Shown here: positions 24,153-35,372 of the stretch, piece by piece
Position numbering within the stretch: the stretch's first letter is position 1
Layout of the letters: every line of letters starts with the position of its first letter
Source: Cunninghamella blakesleeana
Taxonomy: Eukaryota; Mucoromycota; Mucoromycetes; Mucorales; Cunninghamellaceae
Length of the DNA: 64,000 nt
Assembly (NCBI GenBank): GCA_017871115.1
Contig: JAFCIZ010000002.1
Span: 124,001-188,000, forward strand
Direction: 5' to 3'
The notes under the pieces: model-generated
Seen by the model: the letters and a program-made list of their open reading frames with translations, nothing else
The model's database searches: none
What the model was told of the DNA's origin: nothing
Translations under genes and position numbers: made by a program

Positions 24153-24658
24153 ATTATTAATACATTATTTTTTATTATTATTTATTATTTGTTTGTTTAT
24201 ATTAATATAAACGTGATATAGGTATAGCTAGACGCGGATTTATTAATTCAGCAGTAAATTATACAGATATAGATACCAAAGCTGGTATGGAAAAAGCCAT
24301 GAATGAAATAGAAGAATTATTTGGTATTGCAAAGGATGAAGTAAGTAAGAAATAGTAAAGAGTAAGGATAATATATAAAAACATAATATAAATAAAATAG
24401 ACGTTTGTGTTATATTGATATATATATATGTATATATGTTTATAGATGGAATATGCTGAAGAGTCACATGGTTCAGTTTACTATCAAGAAGAATATACAA
24501 CGGCTAAAAATGCAGTAGAAGAATGTTTAAATGCTTATGATACCTTTTTAAAAGAGTTGCCAACGGATGAAATGCGTAATGAAGTTAATGGGAAAGTTGG
24601 TATGAAATTAAAAGAATTAAAAATGGCTTTTGAAGCTTTACCTTTAGATGACCATTAA
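23899..24658 (+). CDS. Small protein with likely mitochondrial presequence
   Basis: Exons 23899-24010, 24222-24340 and 24446-24658 give 147 residues. The N-terminus is rich in Arg, Ser, Thr and hydroxylated or hydrophobic residues, lacks acidic residues, and ends in ARRGFINSA, a good processing-site context, so import into mitochondria is inferred. The mature part is acidic and helical: DTKAGMEKAMNEIEELFG, then YQEEYTTAKNAVEECLNAYD and KLKELKMAFEALP. I do not recognise the family. The position of the second intron, directly before MEYAEES, could mislead an automatic caller into using that Met as the start. Confidence 0.7.
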
Positions 24659-24844
24659 AATATAGAGCGTATAGAAATTAAAAATATAAAGATAAAATAT
24701 TTTTAAATAAAGCAAGAAAAATAGCTATACTTTTATTGCTATTATCATATTTATAACCAATCCAACAAAAAAAAAAGTGTTATGTGTATATGAATAATTA
24801 AAGATCAAAAAAGATATATTTATATATACATTAGATTATTATAT

Positions 24845-26582
24845 TTAAGAGTCGGGATAAAATGAAGAAGCTAACAAAGCAGAAGGAGAAAGAGACGTTG
24901 GTGCAGAGCGAAGGGCTAATGGTAATGGTTGAGCATGAAAAACTGAATTAGTTAGTTGGGTTTGATTTGTAGAGGTTTCTTCAGCATGGTGTGGAACAAA
25001 AGGGGTTGAATGAATATTTAACGCTGTTTTAGGAAGATTCGTTTTTGAAGATGATGATGATGATGATGATGATGATATAGCAATTGTAGTTTCTAAACGT
25101 TGCTGAGGGACAAATGGTGTTGAATTAACATTTAATGAAGGTTTAATAGTAGAAGCAGATTTAGGTGAAGTAGGGGTAGAAGAAGAAGTAATAGTGCTAT
25201 TATTGGATGCTAATGATGTATTATGAGGAGAATTAGAAGGTGGGGCTATAACTAAATGCTTATTTGAAGTTTCTATTTTAGTGGATGTAGGTGGTATAAA
25301 TATAGTCGCTTTAGGATCTAGTTTTATGGTATTTTCTTTTTCATTTTCATTATTTTCATGTTCATATTCATATTCGTGTTCATATTCATATTCATATTCG
25401 TATTCATATTCATTATTGTCATATTCATATTCGCATTCATATTCATTATTATCATATTCATATTCATATTCATTATTATTATATTCATAATTATCATATT
25501 CATATTCATATTCATTTCCGTTTTCATTATTTTCATTTTTATGTTGATGCATCATTGGTATAAAGCTAGGCACTTCAGGGTTTAACTTTTTATCGTTATT
25601 CACTTTAATTTTAGATTCTGTTGTTATTGTTGCGAGAGAATTTGCTAAGTATTTAGGTGGAATAAACTCAGGTATCGTAGGATCCAAACTTTTCTTTTTA
25701 CTATTACCATCTTTATTTAAAATTGATGCTGAAGGTAGAGCTGTTTTTATATACTTGCTTTTACGAATCTTATTATTCTTATTATCTTTATTCTTTAATT
25801 CACACCTGGTATCGTTGTTCTTATCCAAAGCTGATGGAAGGAATGGTGCTGCGTTTGTATTAAGGGTTTTACGCCTAGATCCCTTTGATTTAAAAGTAGC
25901 AGAGGGGAGGGGTCCGTTAGTCAATTTTTTCATACTTGAGGTCAATTGATTAATATTTTCTAAATAATGATTATTTTTAGGCGGTGATGTTGGTGGTGAA
26001 GATAGGTGTGGTACAAATATATCAGAATCAGGATCTAATGTTACTAATTCTTTTCTTTTAATTTTTCTTTTAACTCTAGATGGCTCATCAAATGATCGAA
26101 GACTTGCCATAACCTCCTTGTTAGTTTTATCCATTTTTTCATTTATCAATCCATCATCATTAAAATCATCAGTATACAGAGGAATCATTCTAAATTCTGT
26201 TTTTGTATTTGATTCTTCTATTATGGTAAGACGATAGTCTTTTAATTGTAAAAGATCAGTCATTGTACAATGAACCATGTATTCATAAATTTCTGGTTTC
26301 TTTTTTTTCGGTGTAGAAATTTTTGGCACAGATGCATCCCATGAAATCGTACCAGTAAGTGAAATATCAAGTTGTTGAACTGTAGAGGAATAATTATTAT
26401 CTAATGAATGAAATACATATAAACATGTGTACATATACACATATATAATGGTGCATGTAGTAATATAGAAATTAAAGGTTGAAGTAAAATTTTTAACTAT
26501 GTTTTCGAAGTAAACAATTCAGATAATCCTTTTATTTTTTATTTTTTACCAACTTACTTGAGCATATTCCAGTGTCAGACAT
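24845..26582 (-). CDS. Protein with seven PAM2-like motifs
   Basis: Exons 26582-26558 and 26400-24845 give 526 residues. Seven segments fit the PAM2 core L-N/D-x2-A-x2-F-x-P with exact spacing: LDPDSDIFVP (130), LNTNAAPFLP (188), LDPTIPEFIP (247), LNPEVPSFIP (281), LDPKATIFIP (369), LNVNSTPFVP (431) and LNIHSTPFVP (469). PAM2 peptides bind the MLLE domain of poly(A)-binding protein. Between motifs 4 and 5 lies a Glu-Tyr alternating stretch (about 304-356) coded by a GAATAT-type hexanucleotide repeat. A serine run precedes motif 7. The first 120 residues contain a more complex segment (ISWDASVPK, IYEYMVHCTMTDLLQLKDYR) that I cannot assign. No RNA-binding domain is visible. Likely a PABP-recruiting scaffold in mRNA metabolism. 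Confidence 0.8.
25325..25525 (-). repeat. GAATAT-type hexanucleotide repeat, coding Glu-Tyr
   Basis: An imperfect in-frame hexanucleotide array in the minus-strand sense encodes alternating Glu and Tyr with Asn interruptions. It also opens frames on other strands and phases, which are artefacts. Confidence 0.85.
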
Positions 26583-27579
26583 TCTTAAACGTTAATAATG
26601 TAGATTTATTTTGATCTATTCATGGTTATTGATATAATACAATAATAGACATTTATATTATTGTTGTTATTTATATATTTATTTTTTTAGAAAAAAATAT
26701 GAAGTATTGTTATTATACAAGAAACGTGATATATATTTTAAAGTTCAATTACATATGGTTATACCTTTTTAAATAAAATATGAAATAATTTATTATTATT
26801 ATTATTAATTTATTTATTTATTTTTACAAAAAAAAATATATGAATTAAATAAAAAGGGATTGATATCTAAGGATATATGTAAAGGAATTTTTAAAAAGAA
26901 GAGCAAACACAAAGATAAATAAAAAATTTTCAAGCTGTAGCTTTTATAAGAATTTAAATCCAGCACAAGTTTATTTCTTGTGTATTGCTGAGTTTTAAAA
27001 AATCGTTTTATCACTTTACAGTATCTTTTGATCACTTCTACTTTTTCATTAAACTGATTATATTGTTACATTCTAAAATACCTTTTTTTTTTTGATACGT
27101 AAATATTGTCGATAAATATCATTTAAGTATATTAGAAGATTCATTTACATCATTGGATGGAATACTTTTATACTTCAAGTTATATATGCCACCAAGTATC
27201 TAAGATCAGCATGCAAAAATTTTTAAAGCAAAATAACTGATTTGTTTTAAGTGTAAAAAATAAATAATACACACTTTATTTTTCATATTTAAATAACTAT
27301 CTTTTGCGACAGTGGTTCCCATATATATATCTTCCTATATTTGATTTTATAAGAAAGAAATTAAATAAATAAAAATGAGTATGTTTTGCTTATCATTATA
27401 CTGATGTTTTTTGATATTTTTCTACTTCAAAAATGTAATACATGTATATTCATTTATTATTATTATTATTTGGCGTGGACAAAACTCCGAACCTAATTTT
27501 TTAACCAAAAAAAAAAATTTTCCCTACCTTTTCTTTTTCTTATTTTATTTTTTTATTATTCAAAAATATTTTAATCAAT
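26583..27579. other. Divergent intergenic region
   Basis: Nearly 1 kb between the PAM2-protein gene and TMA7, both reading outward. AT-rich, no gene supported; promoters of both are expected here. Confidence 0.5.
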
Positions 27580-28172
27580 ATGTCTGGAAGACAAGGTAAT
27601 AAAATGAAATATTTGTAATAATATATACTAAAACTAAAAATATAGAAATGTACAATAATAATAATAACAATAACTTTAATAATATGATTGTTTTATTTTA
27701 TTTAATTATAAAAGGTGGTAAACTTAAGCCTCTCAAGCAAGCCAAGAAGAAAAATAATGATCTTGACGACGTAAGTATTGAAAGCAATATTGATAGTGAT
27801 AAATGTAAATAATAACATTCTAAAACAAAACGAACTGAACTGAACTTTATATATAAATTTATGTTATTAGGAAGACTTAGCTTTCAAAAAGAAACAACAA
27901 GAAGAAGCTAAAAAGTTAAAAGAATTACAAGCTAAAGCCTCTGGCAAAGGACCACTTCGTATGTATTCATTTTCTTATTATTACAAGATACAAATATATA
28001 TATATATATATGAGAGAGAGGGATATTATAATAAAAAAAGGGAGATATAAATATACAAAGGCGAATTTTATTTTTCTTATTAGTGAGAATGGGTTCATTC
28101 AACATTTTATTAATTTTATTAATTATTTTTATTATAGTTTCTGGTGGTATTAAGAAGAGTGGCAAGAAATAG
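27580..28172 (+). CDS. TMA7: Translation machinery-associated protein TMA7
   Basis: Four exons (27580-27595, 27715-27770, 27871-27958, 28138-28172) sum to 195 bases, 64 residues, exactly the usual TMA7 length. The sequence is the conserved MSGRQGGKLKPLKQ start, DLDDEDLAFKKKQQEEAKKL centre and GGIKKSGKK end. The protein is small and highly basic and associates with ribosomes in yeast; its precise role is unsettled. Introns are unusually dense for so short a frame. It lies 167 bases upstream of SEN15 on the same strand. Confidence 0.95.
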
Positions 28173-28339
28173 ACAAATTGATCTAAATAGACACAATACA
28201 TACACTGTATCTACTTTTTTTTTATTCAATAATTTTTTTTTGCTAACTAAAAAAATAAATAAATCTGGGTTATTTTTTTAAAAAAATATTTTTCCTCCTT
28301 TTTTCCATTATATTTTATTATACTTTTTTTTTAAAAAAA

Positions 28340-29123
28340 ATGGAGCCAGCTTTTAAAGAAACAGTAAAAAGAGCTCCCCAAAAAATTAATATTTGGAAAA
28401 CAATTATATATATATATTAAGATATATATTCTTTTTATTTTACGTATTTTTTTTAGTTGACAGAATGGACAATCTTAACAGCAAAATACCCTCACTTTCA
28501 AGATATTACTTTACAAGTATATCAAGATCTAGTATTAAGTAATATCAACAATAATAATATAATGATACAAATATGTAAATATAAAAATGATGTTATCTAG
28601 TCTATTCATTTATCACATCATTATCTATATACACACACATATATATATATAGACAAGGCATGGAAAACCGTAAATATTATACCTATAGACTCGCTAGAAA
28701 AATTTATAATACACGCCCATGAACCGGGAATGCCATCGGATGATAGATTAATTATTATGCCTATTCAACAAGACCAACCGTTATCTACAGAAATATTAAG
28801 TAAAACCTTTCAACAATTATCAGAATTAAAATTATCAAACAGTATATCTCGATTTTCTTTAAGGTAAAAGAAAATAAAAATAAAAAATAAAGAGTATAAT
28901 ATAATGCTATACAATAATAATAATAATAGTAGTAGCAGTAATGATAATAATAAGGCTAATAATAAAAAAAGAGCGAAAATCTGGTGTTATATTTATTATT
29001 TATGCTTTTTTTTTCTTTTCTTTTGTATTTATTAGTAAAATAACATATGGGATTGTTGCACCAGATTCTACTATATTATATTACCATGTTTATAACGGCC
29101 TTCAGCCTCCAAAAGAATCCTAG
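28340..29123 (+). CDS. SEN15: tRNA-splicing endonuclease subunit SEN15
   Basis: Four exons (28340-28363, 28457-28538, 28653-28863, 29036-29123) give 134 residues. Sen15 is a structural subunit of the Sen2/Sen34/Sen54/Sen15 endonuclease that removes tRNA introns. Visible family features are an N-terminal helix (YPHFQDITLQVYQDLVL), KAWKTVNIIPIDSLEKFIIH, RLIIMPIQQDQPLS, and the C-terminal strand pair ITYGIVAPDSTILYYHVYNG, matching the usual IVSxDSTxVYYxxxxG pattern. The start codon follows directly a T-run/A-run junction. The short size is normal for the family. Confidence 0.85.
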
Positions 29124-29373
29124 CAATGTGATAGATATTCATAAATTATTATTATTATTATCATTATATATTTTATTAACATAAAGTAGATTAACATAAA
29201 ATTATAATATGAATGAAGCAATAGAAATACATGATTTTTTATTTTATTTTAAATAATATAAAATGAAATACTAATATTTTAAATAATCTTAATGGATGCA
29301 TTATTATTATTTCTCTCTCTTTTTTTTTGTCCTCTCTATGTACTTTTTTTTATTTTTATTCAATTTATTTTTT

Positions 29374-30478
29374 TTATAAAATACGACCTGTTCTTCTTAT
29401 CGTATTTCTTAAAGCAATAGAAGTGATTATTGTTAATAAACCATTCAAAGTTCCCAATTCTCTTAAAGCATTTAGAGTATATAAAGAAGGTGATGTTAAA
29501 TAAGCTTTGGCTTGAACATAAGATTGACCCCAAGAAGAGATGGCAAGAACCCATAAAGCAGTACGTTCTGTTGATAACCGACGTTCTTTTAATGCTAAGG
29601 CAGCTAAACATCCTAAAGCTAAATGTAATACTCCCATACCTCGGAATTGGTCCATCATTAAAGTAGTAATAGCAGAGGATGATAAAGAAGAAGATGAGGA
29701 TATACTAGTGTTATTAATTGTGGGAGAGGTTCGAGTTAAAATATTGGTATATCTTGCAACGGAAGCTTTTGGTTTCCCCCATAATTGTCGTGCTGCTAAT
29801 AGGTGACCAATGATATTTAATAATAATGTCAAATTATTATCTTTAAACATAAATCGACTTAATACAATACTAAATGATCGAATATGACCGGTAACGATGT
29901 GTTGAAATGAGGGTTTATAAGTTGGCTGCTGTTTATTATTATTGTTATTACTATTATTATTATTATTATTGGCGCTAGTATTTTCGTGATAATCCGAATT
30001 ATAATTATTATTGCTACTATTATTTGTATTGTTGGTGTTATTTATAGGTATGTTATTGTGCTGAATAGAGTTGGATAATGATATAGGTTCACCTATTTTT
30101 TAAATAGCAATAATAATGCATATGTATGAATATGAATAAATAATCGATTAATGTACTTTCCTTATATCACTATTATTACCCTTACTCTTATTTATGTTCA
30201 CATTCATATCCTTATTCTTACTCCTATTATTATAATAACTCTATATTATTATCATTATCAGTATTATTACCTCTCAAAGGGGAATGTTTTTGTGATAATA
30301 ATTCTTCTAATTCTTGTTGCTCAAAATCGTCACTAAGTATACGTGTTACATCAGCATCCAAAGAAGGAAGAGAAGGTATTGAAGAAAAGGTGCTTCCTTC
30401 AGTGTGTTGATTATCATCTAATTGTTGTGAAGAGACTAAAGAAGCATTAGACATATCTAAAGAAGAAGTGTCTGTCAT
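29374..30478 (-). CDS. Membrane protein of unknown function
   Basis: Exons 30478-30271 and 30092-29374 give 308 residues. The first half is soluble and low complexity: an acidic, Ser-rich start (MTDTSSLDMS), a QQELEELLSQ helix and Asn runs. The second half contains about four hydrophobic helices: HIVTGHIRSFSIVLSRFMF, LTLLLNIIGHLLAARQLW, GMGVLHLALGCLAALAL and TALWVLAISSWGQSY, with a final LNGLLTIITSIALRNTIRR. The family is not recognised; ERG28 was considered and does not fit. The gene is convergent with SEN15 and tandem with the Sel1 gene. The first intron is placed at the GTAATA donor because reading through meets stop codons. Confidence 0.6.
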
Positions 30479-31137
30479 AATAAATATAGTAAAATATAAA
30501 GAAAAAGAAAAATACAAAAATAAAATAAAATAAAAAAGGTTATATACGTAGGTATATATTAAAAATAAAAGATTTGTAAAAGAAAAAAAAAGAAAAAAGA
30601 AAAAAGAAATTAAAGATTTGATTTTATAAAATAAATTAAAGCCCGGCTGGGAACATGTGATTTTCCATTTTTTAAGAAAAAAAGATTACAATAAAATTTA
30701 AGCATTTATATTCCTATTATGATTACTTTTATTTTTTTTACAATACATACATTTTAACAAAAAAAGATATAGTTTTTTTTATTTCTTTTTAAATAGGTAT
30801 AAATAATTAAAAATAAAGTTTTTTTTTTTTTTTTTAAAAAAAAAAAAATGGAAATTATGCTAATATATAATAATAATAATAAAAGAGATTATAATAACAT
30901 TTACTTGATACTTGTATATGGAAAATATATAAATAATAAACAAAAAAGAAAAAAATATAATAATTAGATTAATAATATTAATAAAAAGAATAAAAGTAAA
31001 ATATGTATAAAGGAGAAGAAAGAATAATTATATATAAAAAAAAAAAAAAGATGATTAAAAAAAGATGATGATGGATGATAATGTGGTATATAAGTGTTTT
31101 TTTTTTTTAAAAAAAAAAAAATTAAGACAAAGAATGA
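30479..31137. other. Intergenic, homopolymer-rich
   Basis: Includes T-run/A-run junctions at 30819-30848 and 31097-31121. No gene is supported. It holds the promoter of the membrane-protein gene and the 3' region of the Sel1 gene. Confidence 0.5.
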
Positions 31138-33354
31138 TTAAGCAGCAGGAGCACTATGACCAGAAATAAAGCCACTACACATCAAATCATGTTCATTCAT
31201 TGTAGAAGGAGTAGAACCAGGAGATAATATACATACTCTTACAAGTAAACTACGTAAGCGTTCATGAGAACTTCGACAGCCAGCCAAGGAAGCTCTTTCA
31301 AACCAAATGGTAGCGCGATGTAAATCCACGGGGCATCCTAAACCATTTTCATAGCAATTAGCCAAATGAAATTGAGCAGCAGTATGATCTTGTTCGGCAG
31401 CACGTTTAAATAATTGGAAAGCCTGTTCTTCATCCTTTTCAATTCCTAAACCTTGTTGTAAATGAACACCTAATTTATCTAAAGCTCTTGCATGATGTTG
31501 TTTAGCAGCTTGTTGATACCAAAATACAGCTTGAACGGGGTCACGGTCAATACCGATTCCATTTGCATAACAGAAACCAAGATTACATTGAGCCCAAGGG
31601 TTATTTTGACGAGCAGATTTATGATACCAATGAACGGCACGAATAGGATCCTTTTTTACACCCAAACCTTCTTCAAAACAAAAACCTAATGAGTTTTGCG
31701 CCAAAGCATTTCCTTGTTCAGCAGAACGTTTAAACCATTTCACAGCTTCATGTTCATCTTTATCTACACCAATGCCATTACGATAACAATAACCAAGTGA
31801 TAATTGGGCAGGTGCATGATTTTCTTCTGCACTCAAGTAATACCAAAATACAGCTTCTTGTTCATCTACAGCGACGCCGATTCCGTTTTGATAACAATAA
31901 CCCAAAGAGTGATAAGCGAAAATATTACAACGATCAGCAGAACGGCGATACCATTTTACAGCCTCTACTTCATCTTTATCTACACCAATACCATTTTGAT
32001 AGCAAAAGCCAAGATTATGTTGGGCACGGGCATGGCCTTGTAATGCGGCTTTACGATACCAGTAAGCACCTAATTGATCATTTTTTTCTACGCCAATACC
32101 ATTTTGATAACAGTAGCCCAAGTTACATTCAGCCCATGGATAACCTTGTTCAGCGGATTTTTGATACCACATACAAGCCAAAGTGAAATTTTGTTCTACA
32201 CCGATACCGTCTTCATAACAATAGCCTAATGAATTTTGAGCAAAAGCATTTCCTTGTTCGGCTGAGCGACGGTACCAGCGTACAGCTTCTATAGGATTTT
32301 TTTCTACACCGATACCATCTTCATAACAATACCCAACGTTATAGATGGCTACAGTTTCATCTTGTTCAGCAGCTAAACGATACCAACGCATGGCTTCTAC
32401 TTCATCTTTCATCACGCCAAATCCTTCGCCATAACAATAACCCAAAATACCTTGACCTCGTTCATTTCCTTGCTCTGCACTGGCCTTGTACCATTTAAAA
32501 GCTAAGCATTCGTCCTTTTCAATTCCAATACCATCATGATAACAAACGCCAAGAGCATATTGGCAAGCAGGGTGCTGATCCAAGGTAGCACCGTCGATTA
32601 ACCACTGAATGGCTAAAGTAGAGTGGTATTGTTTTTTGCTATTCTTATTGCTGTTGATTTTAGTGAGAGAGTGAGGTTGGTTATAATAGCGCCTTACTCT
32701 TTCCGCCCATTCTTCAGATTCAGCTCTATCGATTTTAATATTAGGACGACCATATTTTCTTAAAAAAGCTAAACGAGCCATTCCAAGGCCATCGTATTGC
32801 TTTGCGGCTTCCAAATAATAATATTCTGCCAATTTAAAATTTTTGTCTACGCCAAGTCCAAACTCATAACAAAAACCAAGCACACTTGAAGCCTCCATAT
32901 AGCCCATAGAAAGAGCCTGTTGATATAAAGGAATAGCTAAAGTGGGTTGTTGTGTATAAGGTTTTCTTCCAAATAAATAGCCATTTGCAGTATGGAATAG
33001 TTGTTTGGCTTCTTCTAATACAGCTTTGTTATTATTAATATCAGTACTATTTCCATTTTCTTCATTATTATTATCATCTTGTTGTTCCTCAATATCTTGT
33101 TCATGTAATTCTAAAGAAGAATGAAAAGTGGTGGATAATATTAAAGATTCAGTTGAAGGAGAAGTGACGGAAGAAGTGACAGATAAATTAGAAGGTGAAG
33201 TGATTGAAGAGGAAGAAGTATTGTTATTATTTAAAATGGTTATATTACACATATCAATAGAATTAGAGGAGGTTTGTCTTTTTGGTTGCCATCTTGAAAA
33301 AACATTACGAGAACGCTGAATAATATGTGAAAAAGGTAAGTTGGTATGTGTCAT
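31138..33354 (-). CDS. Sel1-like repeat (SLR) protein, 14 repeats
   Basis: One uninterrupted exon of 738 residues, unusual here because nearly all neighbours have introns. After a Ser/Thr- and acid-rich N-terminus of about 105 residues come around 14 Sel1-type 36-residue repeats of the form LGYCYxNGIGVxKDExEAVxWYRxSAEQG. The solenoid is interrupted near residue 215 by a basic, less regular segment. SLR proteins are scaffolds; fungal examples include chitin synthase activators of the Skt5/Chs4 type, but no CaaX box is present here (the end is HSAPAA), so that role is not supported. Several consecutive repeats look like duplicated blocks. Confidence 0.9.
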   Translation of the reverse strand: MTHTNLPFSHIIQRSRNVFSRWQPKRQTSSNSIDMCNITILNNNNTSSSSITSPSNLSVTSSVTSPSTESLILSTTFHSSLELHEQDIEEQQDDNNNEENGNSTDINNNKAVLEEAKQLFHTANGYLFGRKPYTQQPTLAIPLYQQALSMGYMEASSVLGFCYEFGLGVDKNFKLAEYYYLEAAKQYDGLGMARLAFLRKYGRPNIKIDRAESEEWAERVRRYYNQPHSLTKINSNKNSKKQYHSTLAIQWLIDGATLDQHPACQYALGVCYHDGIGIEKDECLAFKWYKASAEQGNERGQGILGYCYGEGFGVMKDEVEAMRWYRLAAEQDETVAIYNVGYCYEDGIGVEKNPIEAVRWYRRSAEQGNAFAQNSLGYCYEDGIGVEQNFTLACMWYQKSAEQGYPWAECNLGYCYQNGIGVEKNDQLGAYWYRKAALQGHARAQHNLGFCYQNGIGVDKDEVEAVKWYRRSADRCNIFAYHSLGYCYQNGIGVAVDEQEAVFWYYLSAEENHAPAQLSLGYCYRNGIGVDKDEHEAVKWFKRSAEQGNALAQNSLGFCFEEGLGVKKDPIRAVHWYHKSARQNNPWAQCNLGFCYANGIGIDRDPVQAVFWYQQAAKQHHARALDKLGVHLQQGLGIEKDEEQAFQLFKRAAEQDHTAAQFHLANCYENGLGCPVDLHRATIWFERASLAGCRSSHERLRSLLVRVCILSPGSTPSTMNEHDLMCSGFISGHSAPAA

Positions 33355-35153
33355 TGTTTTTATTATTTTATTATTAAAAAGTGGTGGTGGTACTGATTGT
33401 GGTTGAGGTGGTGGTGGTGGTGGTGGTGGTGGTGGTGGTGGTTGAATTAATAGTTTAAATAAAATAAATAAAAGGATATAAAAGAGAGAAGAAAAAGAAA
33501 AAAAAAATATTTTTAATTCAACTAAATAAAAATAAAAATAGGGGAAAGTGAATTAATAATTAAAACTTGAGAAATAAAAAAAGACTTGTAAAACAAAGTC
33601 AAATAAAAGGGATTGAATTAAAAAGATTAGTTGAATAAAAAGGAATGGTAAGGGAAGAAAAAAAGAATATTATAAAAAAAAAAAAAAAAGTAATGATGAA
33701 GTAGAAGAAGAAGAAAAAGAAGAAGAAAAAAAAAAAAAAAGAGAAAAAAGAGAGAGTGAGAATAATAAAAAAATTTATATATATATATATAAAAAAAGGA
33801 AAAGGAAAAAAAAAAAAAAAAAAAAAAGAGGGGGAGGAAGAGTTGAATAATAAAAAAAAAAAAGTTTAACCTTTTTACAATCCGAAATAATTTATATATG
33901 TGCCTGTTTTCCAATAAAATTTAAATCTCCTTTATATAGACCTTCATATAATGATTGGAGGATATTATTTATTACTATCATGATGTTCAATTTATATATA
34001 AAGACATTATACTACTTCTGGTTAAAAAAGATCTACCCCTCCTTACTCTCGCCAAGAAACAAATTATCATATTTTTATATAATAAATAATATTAAGTCAT
34101 AAATAATAAATAAATACTTTTATATTTATTAATACAAGTCGTCGATCCATCTTTTTTTTATATTATTAATAATCTATTTATTTTTAAAAAAAATAAAAAT
34201 AAAAATATAAAAAAAAAGGTTCATAAAGGTTTATTTTTATATATAAAAATATAAAAGGGGGGGAGAGAGAGAAAGTTGAAGATTTAAGAAACACACTCAT
34301 TATATTATTAAAAAATGAATCTCCGTTCATATAAACTACATTTATAATTTGACGAATGAAAATATATATGTTTTACTTTTATAAACCATCCACCAATATA
34401 AAGACATTATATATATACCAAAACATAATCAAAAAAACTAATCATCAAATATATACTAATAATAAAATAAATAAATAATTATTCAATTCCGAATATGTCC
34501 TAGAACTTAATTAATATTCTAAAAAAAAAAATTACTATTATCATTTACTATTTTTTTTTTTTTTATAAATGGGTTAATTAACCTTATTATAATATACTTG
34601 AACTTGATTTTTTTTTTTTGCAAGTCAAAACACCTCCCTGTCAAAAATATTATAATTATTATTATAATTATTAAAAGTATATAAAAGTGGGGAATCATTT
34701 ATTTATTTCAATATTTAATATATTTTCAATGCAAATCAATTTAAATATGAAAAAAAAAAAAAAGGAATCATCATCATCGAATTTTACATATGTTCAAAAA
34801 AAAAAAAGATAGAAAAAAAGAAGTATATGTTCATTAAAAAAAAAACATAATTAATCATAATAATAAAAAAAAAAAAGAAAAAAGAAAGAAAGAAAGAAAA
34901 TGAAAAGATAAAAATGATGTGTATGAAAAGTATAATTAAAAAAAGAATAAAGTACATTTCCTATTTAAGACATTTGCATTTGATGATACCATGAAAAAAA
35001 GTTTAAAATAATGAGGGAATGATAAATATAAAATGAATGAGAGGGTTAAAAAAAAATGAATGGAAGTGATGAGGAAAAAAAAAAAAAATGCTTGAATTTT
35101 TTAAACCAAGAAAGAAAATAATAAAAAAAGATTTTTTGATCTTTTTTTATTTT
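33355..35153. other. Long low-complexity intergenic region
   Basis: About 1.8 kb of A-rich, microsatellite-dense sequence with no supported gene. It includes the GGT array at 33407-33441, AGA-type tracts at 33700-33840 and several A-runs. It should contain the promoter of the Sel1 gene. Confidence 0.5.
33407..33441 (+). repeat. (GGT)n trinucleotide repeat
   Basis: About eleven GGT units lie about 50 bases upstream of the Sel1 gene. In the sense of that gene they read (ACC)n and would be in its 5' leader. Confidence 0.85.
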
Positions 35154-35270
35154 TTATTTAGGTCGATTACGTCGAGGGCAATTCCAAGCAATATGATTTT
35201 GGGCACCACAATAAGAACATGCGTTTGAATCTTGGGCTTGAGTTTGATGGATGGTTTTTATGATTTGCAT
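35154..35270 (-). CDS. 38-residue zinc-knuckle ORF
   Basis: A complete small frame from ATG at 35270 to TAA at 35154. The second half contains a perfect CX2CX4HX4C zinc knuckle (CSYCGAQNHIAWNC, residues 18-31) followed by the basic tail PRRNRPK. An in-frame stop lies 15 bases upstream of the ATG, so it is either a free-standing microprotein or the last exon of a gene whose upstream exon I could not find. Zinc knuckles of this class bind single-stranded nucleic acid. It sits in otherwise non-coding, low-complexity sequence, which makes chance preservation of all four ligands and the basic tail unlikely. Confidence 0.5.
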   Translation of the reverse strand: MQIIKTIHQTQAQDSNACSYCGAQNHIAWNCPRRNRPK

Positions 35271-35336
35271 TGTTATGATGATGATTTAATTTGATTTGGT
35301 GATTTTTTTTTTCTTATCTTATCTTGCTTTAATAAC

Positions 35337-35372
<36 letters not shown>

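Noticed and set aside
25281..25585. Overlapping plus- and minus-strand frames rich in Phe/Ile or Met/Asn
   Set aside because: They are other-phase translations of the hexanucleotide repeat in the PAM2-protein gene.
29374..30478. ERG28 assignment for the membrane protein
   Set aside because: Four hydrophobic helices are compatible, but the expected ERG28 sequence motifs are not seen and the long soluble N-terminus does not fit.
31138..33354. Skt5/Chs4 chitin synthase activator
   Set aside because: Repeat number is about double and there is no C-terminal CaaX prenylation box.
33627..33914. 95-codon minus-strand Phe/Leu-rich frame upstream of the Sel1 gene
   Set aside because: It is pure translation of AGA/A-run microsatellite sequence.
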